The notes under the pieces: model-generated
Database searches by the model: none
What the model was told of the DNA's origin: nothing
Seen by the model: only the letters and a program-made list of their open reading frames with translations
In this document: piece by piece, positions 1 through 5,961 of the stretch
How positions within the stretch are numbered: the first letter of the stretch is position 1
Layout: every line of letters begins with the position of its first letter
Translations under genes and position numbers: made by a program
Source of the DNA: Mycobacterium shimoidei
GTDB taxonomy: Bacteria > Actinomycetota > Actinomycetes > Mycobacteriales > Mycobacteriaceae
Direction: 5' to 3'
Length of the DNA: 62,697 nucleotides
Assembly: GCA_002101905.1 (NCBI GenBank)
Contig: LQPU01000057.1
Location: forward strand, 1 to 62,697

Positions 1-158
1 AACTCCTGGCAGGCCACCGAACCGGCACCACCCCAGAAGTCACCGGCGGCCAGCACATCACGAATGATGGCCTGGTGCTCGGCCTCCAGGGCGGCGGCCT
101 GGGCACGGATCAGCGCACCGTGGGCATCGACATCGCCGAACTGGTAATTGATCGTCAT
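1..158 (-). CDS. esxN: ESAT-6-like protein EsxN (Mtb9.9 family), 3' end cut by window
   Basis: Small WXG100 protein exported by ESX-5 as a heterodimer with the EsxM-type partner encoded just upstream. The visible 52 residues start MTINYQFGDVDAHGALIRAQ and contain the WXG turn (FWGGAG) followed by SVACQE, as in the Mtb9.9 proteins. About 40 residues are outside the window. The start is the ATG at 158, preceded by AGGAG about 10 bases upstream. The gene lies 58 bases downstream of esxM and is probably cotranscribed with PE-esxM. EsxN has several near-identical paralogues in M. tuberculosis; its place in the ESX-5 locus favours EsxN over the others. Confidence 0.93.
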   Translation of the reverse strand, partial: MTINYQFGDVDAHGALIRAQAAALEAEHQAIIRDVLAAGDFWGGAGSVACQE

Positions 159-216
159 TGCAAGTGTTCTCCTAACGTGTGAAAGCTTACGCAGCCGCGA
201 ACGCGAGCGCAGCAGG

Positions 217-513
217 TCAGCTGCTCAGGATCTGCTGGCTGGCCTGCTCTTGTTGTTCGTAGTTGTTGGCGTCGCGGATCAGCCCGTCGCGCACCCCGTG
301 CAGCATGTTGACGATGTTGCGAAACGCGGTGTTCATCTGGGCCATGGTGTCGTGCGAGGTCATCTGGGCTGTGCCGCTCCAGCCGGCACCGGCGATGTTC
401 ATCGAGGATGCCCACATCTTGCGGGCCTCGTCCTCAACGGTCTGAGCGTGCACGTCAAAACGGCCCGCCATGTCCCGCATCGCGTGCGGGTCGGTCATAA
501 AGCGCGTAGTCAC
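217..513 (-). CDS. esxM: ESAT-6-like protein EsxM (QILSS family)
   Basis: A 98-residue WXG100 protein with the family features: the N-terminal RFMTDPHAMRDMAGRF helix, the GWSG turn near residue 45, and the QQEQASQQILSS tail that names the QILSS subgroup. It pairs with the downstream EsxN-type protein and is secreted by ESX-5. The start is a GTG at 513 with a GGAGAGA ribosome site 5 to 10 bases upstream. It lies between a PE gene and esxN in the order PE-esxM-esxN, as in the M. tuberculosis ESX-5 locus (PE19, Rv1792, Rv1793). In M. tuberculosis H37Rv esxM carries an in-frame stop in many lineages; here the frame is intact. Confidence 0.94.
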   Translation of the reverse strand: MTTRFMTDPHAMRDMAGRFDVHAQTVEDEARKMWASSMNIAGAGWSGTAQMTSHDTMAQMNTAFRNIVNMLHGVRDGLIRDANNYEQQEQASQQILSS

Positions 514-618
514 GTAAATCTCTCCTTACTCGTCATTGACTGGCGCGATGGTTGCCGGACGGGTTACGCGGTGGCGTAGCCGCCGACTCGAATACATATG
601 GGCGCTCCCCCTTCCCCG

Positions 619-918
619 CTAACCGGCCGCCGCCGCGTTGGCCACCTCGGTGGCCGCGTACGACCCGGCGCTGGTGCCCAGCGTGTTGACAAACATCTCG
701 TGGATCGCTTGCGCCTGGGCGCTGACCGCCTGGTACATCTGCGCGTGCGCGGCAAATTGCGCGGCCGTCAGCGCCGAGACCTCGTCGGCGGCCGCCGGGA
801 CTACCCCCGTCGTCGGGGCCGCCGCAGCCGCGTTCTGGGCGCTCAACGCCGAGCCGATCCCCTGCAGGCTGCCAGCTGCTGCCGTCAATGCCTCCGGTTG
901 TGTGGTCACGAACGACAT
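619..918 (-). CDS. PE family protein (PE19/PE18-like)
   Basis: A 99-residue protein that is all PE domain, with no C-terminal extension. It begins MSFVTTQPEALTAAAGSLQG, with Pro-Glu at residues 8-9, and has the YQAVSAQAQAIHEMFV helix typical of the ESX-5-linked PE18/PE19 type. Such PE proteins form helical dimers with a PPE partner and leave through ESX-5. The ATG at 918 has AAGGAGAAAG upstream. It is the first gene of the PE-esxM-esxN unit and has no PPE directly after it. It is nearly identical to the PE at 3395-3694, which indicates a local duplication. The promoter lies at 967-1047. Confidence 0.94.
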   Translation of the reverse strand: MSFVTTQPEALTAAAGSLQGIGSALSAQNAAAAAPTTGVVPAAADEVSALTAAQFAAHAQMYQAVSAQAQAIHEMFVNTLGTSAGSYAATEVANAAAAG

Positions 919-966
919 TTAGCTTTCTCCTTACTCACCAGCGAGTTGATGATCGGTTCGTGCATG

Positions 967-1047
967 AGCCTAGATGGCCGAATGGCAGGATGCGTCCCGC
1001 CGAGGCCGGTGTTCGCAAGTGTTTACCTGTCAGAATCAATTGTTCAC
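967..1047 (-). promoter_or_regulatory. Promoter of the PE-esxM-esxN unit with phased TTC motifs
   Basis: Read on the minus strand, TAGGCT at 972-967 fits the mycobacterial TANNNT -10 box and would give a 5' leader of about 42 bases before the PE start. On the plus strand TTCGC starts at 1012, exactly 40 bases beyond the -10 edge at 972, followed by TTTAC at 1022 and TTCAC at 1043. The same 40-base offset occurs at the two other PE/PPE promoters (3765-3867 and 5824-5936). The array resembles a helically phased activator site. The motif and spacing are read directly; the activator role is inferred. Confidence 0.5.
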
Positions 1048-1366
1048 CTCCCGTAATCGTGCAGTAACAGGCGCGTCCGGCCATTCCGTCCCGGTCGTCG
1101 AGGTAGCGCGCCACCAGCGCGAACTCCTTCGCGTTGGTCAGCCGGCGAACGCTGCCAGTGCCGTGCGCCGTCGACAAGGCGGCGCCCACCCGGCGACGAC
1201 CACGTTGGCAAGAAAAAAATTCAGGCAGCGCGGAACTCAATCCCGCAATTTGTTATACGCGCGCCCAGTAACACACTGATATTCCAGGTTTTCGCCACCT
1301 CGGCTCTGCGGCCATCGGACCGGTGCCAGCCCGCGAGCGCTTCCCCGAAGACGATGCGGGGGTCGC
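1048..1366. other. Intergenic stretch, no supported gene
   Basis: About 320 bases between the PE promoter and the end of the small gene at 1367-1831. No frame has both a ribosome site and a recognisable protein. A run of A residues (about 1211-1219) lies beside AT-rich sequence (about 1235-1260). A fragment around 1080-1150 read on the minus strand looks faintly protein-like but cannot be tied to a family. Confidence 0.4.
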
Positions 1367-1831
1367 TTAAAGATTCGCCTGATTGATGTGCAGGCCGGCG
1401 TTGGCGACAGCTCGTTCGCCGGAGCGGACGGACGGAAAACGGTCCCGCAACGCCTCGAGAAGACGGTGGACTTCATTGATACGAGCATTGATACGAACAT
1501 TGATCCGCGTCATCTCTCGCGGTTGCTGGGGGGTGACGGTGTTGCTTTCCGGCGTCCGATTCCGTCGTTCTGCGATCGTGCTCGCGATTCGATGCAATTC
1601 GGCGAACTCAGCTTGCAAAGCTGCTTCGAAGAGCCGTGCCTGAGCTACCTCAGCGGGATTCACTCCCGGCGTCAGCGCGTCGGGCGAATCGAACGTGCTT
1701 TGGCGGTTGGGATCCGGAGATATGCAGCGAGCGTGGTTGCTCGAGAAGGGCGACAACGTCGCCTGACGACCTCCGTCCGTTGTAACTCTGTGCCGCATGG
1801 CCAGCGGAGCAGACTGCGAGAGATGCACCAT
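1367..1831 (-). CDS. Small protein of unknown function inside the ESX-5 locus
   Basis: A 154-residue protein that I do not recognise. Support for a real gene: the ATG at 1831 has AGGAG six bases upstream, and the protein has a well-formed helical middle (residues about 55-140) rich in Ala, Glu, Arg and Leu, with segments such as AEFAELHRIASTIAERRNR and EVHRLLEALRDRFPS. The N-terminal 50 residues are low in structure and rich in Ser, His and Pro. There is no signal peptide, membrane segment, WXG turn or PE/PPE motif. A 12-base tandem repeat in the gene yields RIN-x repeats. It sits between two PE-led units where M. tuberculosis has no counterpart. It could be an ESX-5 accessory protein or an unrelated insertion. 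GC content looks lower than in its neighbours. Confidence 0.5.
   Translation of the reverse strand: MVHLSQSAPLAMRHRVTTDGGRQATLSPFSSNHARCISPDPNRQSTFDSPDALTPGVNPAEVAQARLFEAALQAEFAELHRIASTIAERRNRTPESNTVTPQQPREMTRINVRINARINEVHRLLEALRDRFPSVRSGERAVANAGLHINQANL
1474..1509 (-). repeat. Three 12-base tandem repeats inside the unknown gene
   Basis: Copies at 1474-1485, 1486-1497 and 1498-1509 on the plus strand read CATTGATACGAG, CATTGATACGAA and CATTGATCCGCG. The unit is a multiple of three, so on the minus strand it adds RIN-x repeats without shifting the frame. Confidence 0.7.
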
Positions 1832-2146
1832 GTCAGACTCCTAACCCTGAAGTGGGCTACTCCAACGACTGGGAACCTACTCCTGTTTGCGCGCAACGCT
1901 TTCGAACAATTCAAAGTTGTTCGCACTATTCATGTCGTCGCAACGGAACCGACACTCGCGGCACCCGCCGTTCACCCAAGCTCGCTGCCGCCAATCCAAT
2001 TGGCAAGCGCTCCCAATGAATTGGAGTAGCGCTCAGTGAGACAGACACTCGCACAAGATAATTGCGGCGTCACGACCGTGTCATGACGCTCGAAGACCAC
2101 GGCTGCCCTCGGGTAGCTAGCCGGAGACCGAACGGAGCGCTTTGAG
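1832..2146. other. Intergenic stretch upstream of the small unknown gene and downstream of a PPE gene
   Basis: About 315 bases with no supported gene. It must hold the promoter of the small gene at 1367-1831 and the end of the PE-PPE transcript from 3694. The sequence is AT-richer than its neighbours around 1860-2070. No strong hairpin with a T tract is visible. Confidence 0.4.
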
Positions 2147-3382
2147 TTATCCCGCGAACGGCGGGCGTGTCATCACGGTTGGACGGAACCCGTATCGAGG
2201 ACCCGCGCCGCCGGCGCCGGCACCGGCGCCGGCCAGCGGCATGCCACCCAGCAGACTTCCGGCGCCAGCGCCGTTGTCCGGCGCTGCGCTCACACTGCTG
2301 ATCGGTAAGGGCGCTGCGGGGGAAGCCACCGGGGGCGCGCCCGCACCGGTCCAGACCGGCGGCACCGATAGCTTGCCAACTGATCCTGCACCGCCTAAGG
2401 CGGCGGATATGGGGGCGCCGCCACCGCCGCCGAGTAAGCCTCCGAGACCGCCTAAGCCACCCGCCGCTCCGGCCGCCCCGGCCGCGCCTTCCGCGGCTTT
2501 CGCGGCGGCCGGCGTCAGTGCCTTGGAGATCGACAACATCGTGTTGGCCATACCGGTGGAGAAATACGGCAGACCTTCAATGTTGTAAATGGGACCGGCG
2601 AAGTTCCTGAACGCGGTGATGAACCAGGCCGGGTTCAGGGTGGTCGAACCGCCAATACCGCTCAGGATCGAACCAACGACCGAATCCGACGGAAACGTTG
2701 GGAAGCTTGCGGCCGATGATGTGGGCGATCCGAGTCCCGTCAGCAAGCCCTGCAACGAGGACATCAAATCTGACAGCGTCGACTGTGTGCTGGTGCCGGC
2801 CGCAGTGCCGGCGGCCTGGGTGACGGCCGCGGCTTGCGCGGCCTGCCCCGCCGGGTTGGCAATCTGCGTCGGCGCGGAAAACGGTGTCACATTCGTTGCG
2901 GCCGCGGATTGGGCGGCATAGCCGTACATAGCGGCCGCGTCCTGAGCCCACATTTCGGCGTACGCCGCCTCGAGTTGCGTGATTGCCGGGGTGTTTTGGC
3001 CGAGAACGTTGGTCGACACCAGCTGCGCCGTCTGAGCACGATTGGCGACGACGAGCTGCGGAGGGACCGTCGCCGCGAAGGCCTGCTCATAGGCGGCCGC
3101 CGCCGCCCGGGCCTGGGTGGCCGCCTGCTCGGCTTGTGCGGCGGTCGCGTTCAACCAGGCCACGTACGGTGCGGCCGCATTCACCATTGATGCCGACGCC
3201 GGCCCCAGCCACTCCTCACTGGACAGCTGCGTGAGCACCTTCTCGTAGCCGAGGGCGGCGGAGTTCAGTTCTGCAGCCAGCCCGTTCCACGCCGATGCGG
3301 CAGCCTGCAGCGACGTCGAACCGTCACCGGCGTACATCAACGCGGAGTTGATCTCTGGGGGTAGTGCCCCGAAATCCACCAC
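2147..3382 (-). CDS. PPE family protein, SVP subfamily
   Basis: A 411-residue PPE protein. The N-terminal domain (about 1-175) starts MVDFGALPPEINSALMYAG, has the EWLGPAS WXG-type turn near residue 57, and the AEMWAQDAAAMYGYA block typical of the family. The C-terminal half has Gly-Ala-rich low-complexity sequence followed by the SVP signature GKLSVPPVW near residue 340. It ends in the RPTVMTRPPFAG tail shared by PPE25-27-type proteins. It is 12 bases downstream of a PE gene (3395-3694), so the two form a classical PE-PPE pair exported by ESX-5 with EspG5. Closest functional relatives by position and motif are PPE25, PPE26 and PPE27 of M. tuberculosis. Which one cannot be decided. Confidence 0.95.
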   Translation of the reverse strand: MVDFGALPPEINSALMYAGDGSTSLQAAASAWNGLAAELNSAALGYEKVLTQLSSEEWLGPASASMVNAAAPYVAWLNATAAQAEQAATQARAAAAAYEQAFAATVPPQLVVANRAQTAQLVSTNVLGQNTPAITQLEAAYAEMWAQDAAAMYGYAAQSAAATNVTPFSAPTQIANPAGQAAQAAAVTQAAGTAAGTSTQSTLSDLMSSLQGLLTGLGSPTSSAASFPTFPSDSVVGSILSGIGGSTTLNPAWFITAFRNFAGPIYNIEGLPYFSTGMANTMLSISKALTPAAAKAAEGAAGAAGAAGGLGGLGGLLGGGGGAPISAALGGAGSVGKLSVPPVWTGAGAPPVASPAAPLPISSVSAAPDNGAGAGSLLGGMPLAGAGAGAGGAGPRYGFRPTVMTRPPFAG

Positions 3383-3394
3383 TACTCCTCCTCC

Positions 3395-3694
3395 TTAACG
3401 AGCTGCGATCGCGTTGGCGGCCTCAGTGGTCGCGTACGAACCGGCACTGGTGGCCAGGGTGTTGACGAACATCTCGTGGATCGCTTGGGCCTGGGCACTG
3501 ACCGCCTGGTACATCTGCGCGTGCGTGGCGAACTGGGCCGCTGTCAGTGCCGAAACGGCGTCGGCGGCGGGGGGAATCACCCCCGTCGTCGGTGCCGCCG
3601 CAGCCGCATTCTGGGCAGCGAGCGCCGAACCGATTCCTTGCAGAGCGCCGGCCGCTGCCGTCAAGGCCTCCGGCTGCGTGCTCACGAAGGACAT
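3395..3694 (-). CDS. PE family protein paired with the downstream PPE
   Basis: A 99-residue PE-only protein, MSFVSTQPEALTAAAGALQG onward, almost identical to the PE at 619-918 (differences are mainly conservative Ala, Ser or Val changes). It contains the PE motif at residues 8-9 and the YQAVSAQAQAIHEMF helix. It is followed 12 bases later by the PPE gene at 2147-3382, as expected for an obligate PE/PPE dimer. The ATG at 3694 has GAGGAGGC upstream. Its promoter, with a tandem 13-base repeat around the predicted start site, lies at 3742-3867. Confidence 0.95.
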   Translation of the reverse strand: MSFVSTQPEALTAAAGALQGIGSALAAQNAAAAAPTTGVIPPAADAVSALTAAQFATHAQMYQAVSAQAQAIHEMFVNTLATSAGSYATTEAANAIAAR

Positions 3695-3741
3695 CCGCGT
3701 GCCTCCTCGATACCCATCACTTGACGACCATTAGTGGAGTG

Positions 3742-3767
3742 CTCGCTAGTGAGACTCGCTAGTGAGA
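3742..3767. repeat. Perfect 13-base tandem repeat at the PE-PPE promoter
   Basis: CTCGCTAGTGAGA occurs twice without a gap (3742-3754, 3755-3767). Each copy is itself a near-palindrome (CTC-G-CTAG-T-GAG). The pair overlaps the end of the predicted -10 box (TAATCT on the minus strand, 3770-3765) and the expected transcription start. That placement would suit a repressor operator. The repeat is read directly; the operator role is inferred. Confidence 0.55.
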
Positions 3768-3867
3768 TTAGATGGCCTCGGCCGGAATACGCGCATCCCA
3801 CGCCAACTATTCATTCGCGCGCCACCAGTGTTCATCCACGAGTACCTGCCGTTCATCGACAGTTCGG
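3765..3867 (-). promoter_or_regulatory. Promoter of the PE-PPE pair with phased TTCAT motifs
   Basis: The minus-strand -10 box TAATCT lies at 3770-3765, about 70 bases before the PE start. On the plus strand TTCAT starts at 3810, 3831 and 3852 (exact 21-base steps, two helical turns), and TTCGG follows at 3863 (11 bases). The first motif is 40 bases from the -10 edge, as at the other two PE/PPE promoters. A tandem 7-base direct repeat at about 11-base steps is the general pattern for OmpR/PhoB-type regulators; the regulator here is unknown. Confidence 0.55.
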
Positions 3868-3870
3868 TTG

Positions 3871-4480
3871 TTCGCCCATTTTGATGGCCACGACGTGCGC
3901 GAACGCGCTGAGCACTCCTTTCACAACGGCGTGCAACCGATGCCGTCCGGACGCCGGCTGACGCATAAGAAATGACGTGCTTTGCGACCCATGCCGCTAT
4001 CGGCGCCGACGTTCCTTATCCGGCCAGATCGTCGGGCCCACAAGAGCATTTCGGGAGTAGCAGCGTTTGCGGCGGTGTACTCATGGACTCCAATCCGCTT
4101 TCTTCCCGGCAATTCTGGTGTCTGAGCGCTCCAGACAGTGCTGGTTGGGGAGCTTCGCTGGTTGCCGAGAGTAAATGGCCATGCCCGTACGCGCCGCGGT
4201 GGCAGCCTTGCCTTTGTAGGCCACCAGCGATTGTCCGCAGGAATCAACGCCTGCTGGCAAGCTGACCCGTCAGCTCCGCCCAATGGCCGGTACCTGCACA
4301 AACGACCTGTTATTCGGATCGCGAGCAGGACTTTCGAAGATGGCCGCTATGTGACGGCCACACGGTGACGCGGATAAAAATCCTGTCGCGAATAAAGCGG
4401 ATTGGCACCGGTTTTCGTCGCCAACATCAGCGCGATGACCCAGGGCGGCCCTAGTGTTCTTAGCGCCAGGCAAGCCGGAG
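3871..4480. other. Long intergenic stretch, no supported gene
   Basis: About 610 bases between the PE-PPE promoter and the end of the PPE gene at 4481. Open frames exist, but none has a ribosome site, mycobacterial codon pattern or recognisable motif. The stretch must contain the termination region of the upstream PPE. I see no clear terminator hairpin or mobile-element ends. It may be a decayed gene remnant. Confidence 0.4.
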
Positions 4481-5707
4481 CTACCCGGCGGACGGCGGGC
4501 GCGCCACCACGGCGTGGCGGAATCCGTAACTGTGGATGAAACCGCCGGCGGCCCGTCGGCCCACACCCGTCGTCGTCGCCATTGGTATGCCGCGCAGCAG
4601 ACCTCCAGGACCCTCGGTGGCCGCTTGAGCGGGGGTGACGACCAACCGCGCCGGGGCGGAAGAGCTCACCTGAGGGGATGCCGCGGCCCAAGTGGAGGGC
4701 ACCGACAAGTTCCCGATTGCGTTGGCCTGACCTACACTCGCCGCCACTGATCCGGCGCTGCCAAGGCCGCCCAAGTTGCCTAAGCCTGTCCACCCGGTTA
4801 TCGGCAGCGCACCTCCGAGCGCCGGGCTCGGACCTGGGGCGCCAGGCAGTAGACCACCGCCGACCCCTAGCAGCGAATTGACCGACCCAAGGGCGAAATA
4901 GGGATAGTTGGTAACCGAGTTCCAGATATTCCCGGTGTTGCCGAACACGGTGGCAAGCAGTCCAGTCGGCCCGACCAGCCACGACGGAAGCGTCGATGTC
5001 GGCGGCGAAGTCGAGGTTGATGCCGCCGCAACCGGCGATGCTGAAATCGGTTGCACTGCAGGCGAAACAGCACCCGCGGAGCTCAGCTGCGTCGTCGCTG
5101 TTGCGGCGGTCTGGGCGGAGTCACCCGCGGGGGTCGCCGCGGCCTTGGCGATCGCTGCGGCCTGACCGGCGTCACCGGCGGGATTGGTGGTCTGCGGGGG
5201 CGCCTCGAACGGGGTGACGTTCGAGGCGCTGGCCGCCGCGCTGGCATAGCCGTACATGGCGGCCGCGTCCTGAGCCCACATTTCGGCGTACTGCGCCTCG
5301 GTGGCCATGATCGCGGGAGTGTTTTGCCCGAAGAAGTTCGTGGCGATCAGCACCATCAGCAGCGCACGGTTGGCCGCGACCACCGGTGGGGGCACCGTCA
5401 TCGCGAACGCGGCTTCGTAGGCGGCCACCGCCGCCCTGGCCTGCGCGGCAGTCTGTTCGGCCTGCGCGGCGGCGGTGTTAAGCCAGGACACATACGGTGC
5501 GGCGGCCGCGGCCATCGCCATCGACGCCGGGCCGACCCAGGGCCCGCTGGTCAAGTCGGCGAGCACCGAACTGTAGCCCGTTGCCGCGAGACCTAATTCG
5601 GCCGCCACGCTGTCCCAGGCGCCCGCAGCGGCCAGCATCGGCCCGGCCCCGGAACCTGAATACATCCGACCCGAATTGATTTCCGGCGGCAACGCCCCGA
5701 AATCCAC
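4481..5707 (-). CDS. PPE family protein, SVP subfamily, next to eccC5
   Basis: A 408-residue PPE protein with the N-terminal domain MDFGALPPEINSGRMYSG, the PWVGPAS turn, and the AQYAEMWAQDAAAMYGYA block. The C-terminal part carries the SVP signature GNLSVPSTW near residue 340 and a final HAVVARPPSAG. It has no PE gene beside it, so it must share a PE made elsewhere, probably one of the two near-identical PE proteins of this locus. In M. tuberculosis the corresponding position after eccC5 holds cyp143, a ferredoxin and then PPE25. Its promoter is at 5824-5936, giving a leader of about 110 bases. Confidence 0.95.
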   Translation of the reverse strand: MDFGALPPEINSGRMYSGSGAGPMLAAAGAWDSVAAELGLAATGYSSVLADLTSGPWVGPASMAMAAAAAPYVSWLNTAAAQAEQTAAQARAAVAAYEAAFAMTVPPPVVAANRALLMVLIATNFFGQNTPAIMATEAQYAEMWAQDAAAMYGYASAAASASNVTPFEAPPQTTNPAGDAGQAAAIAKAAATPAGDSAQTAATATTQLSSAGAVSPAVQPISASPVAAASTSTSPPTSTLPSWLVGPTGLLATVFGNTGNIWNSVTNYPYFALGSVNSLLGVGGGLLPGAPGPSPALGGALPITGWTGLGNLGGLGSAGSVAASVGQANAIGNLSVPSTWAAASPQVSSSAPARLVVTPAQAATEGPGGLLRGIPMATTTGVGRRAAGGFIHSYGFRHAVVARPPSAG

Positions 5708-5823
5708 CGCTACATGCCCCCGTCAGATTCGGCACACCCGATGGGGTGCCTTACCGAAGCGCGGTTTCGTCTCACTTCCAAACTCTTAGCGTCGACACAT
5801 TCGATATTCGTCGTTCGTTGACG

Positions 5824-5936
5824 ACATTAAAGGGTCAAAACACGCTTGACCGGCGGCGACGCCAACTATTCATGCCTGGACGGCAAGTGTTCATCCACGA
5901 TCAACGGGTGTTCATCCGCCGTTCAACGACGGTCAA
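5824..5936 (-). promoter_or_regulatory. Promoter of the eccC5-proximal PPE with the longest phased TTCA array
   Basis: The minus-strand -10 box TAATGT lies at 5829-5824. The first TTCAT on the plus strand is at 5869, again 40 bases from the -10 edge. It is followed by TTCATCC at 5890, ATCAACG at 5900, TTCATCC at 5911, TTCAACG at 5922 and GTCAAAC at 5932, in steps of 21, 10, 11, 11 and 10. Between the array and the -10 lies a perfect inverted repeat GGTCAA-N7-TTGACC (5833-5851), which could be a second operator covering the -35 region. Positions are read directly; function is inferred. Confidence 0.55.
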
Positions 5937-5961
5937 ACCGCGGTGCGCAGGCCGGTATCGG

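Noticed and set aside
1476..1510. CRISPR-like short repeats
   Set aside because: The 12-base repeats are contiguous, lie within a coding frame and have no spacers; no CRISPR array or cas gene is seen in the window.
1388..2029. 213-residue plus-strand frame opposite the small unknown gene
   Set aside because: No ribosome site and poor protein character; the minus-strand frame has AGGAG and a coherent helical protein.
3921..4301. 126-residue minus-strand frame in the long gap between PE and PPE
   Set aside because: No ribosome site, no recognisable motif and irregular composition; kept as non-coding.
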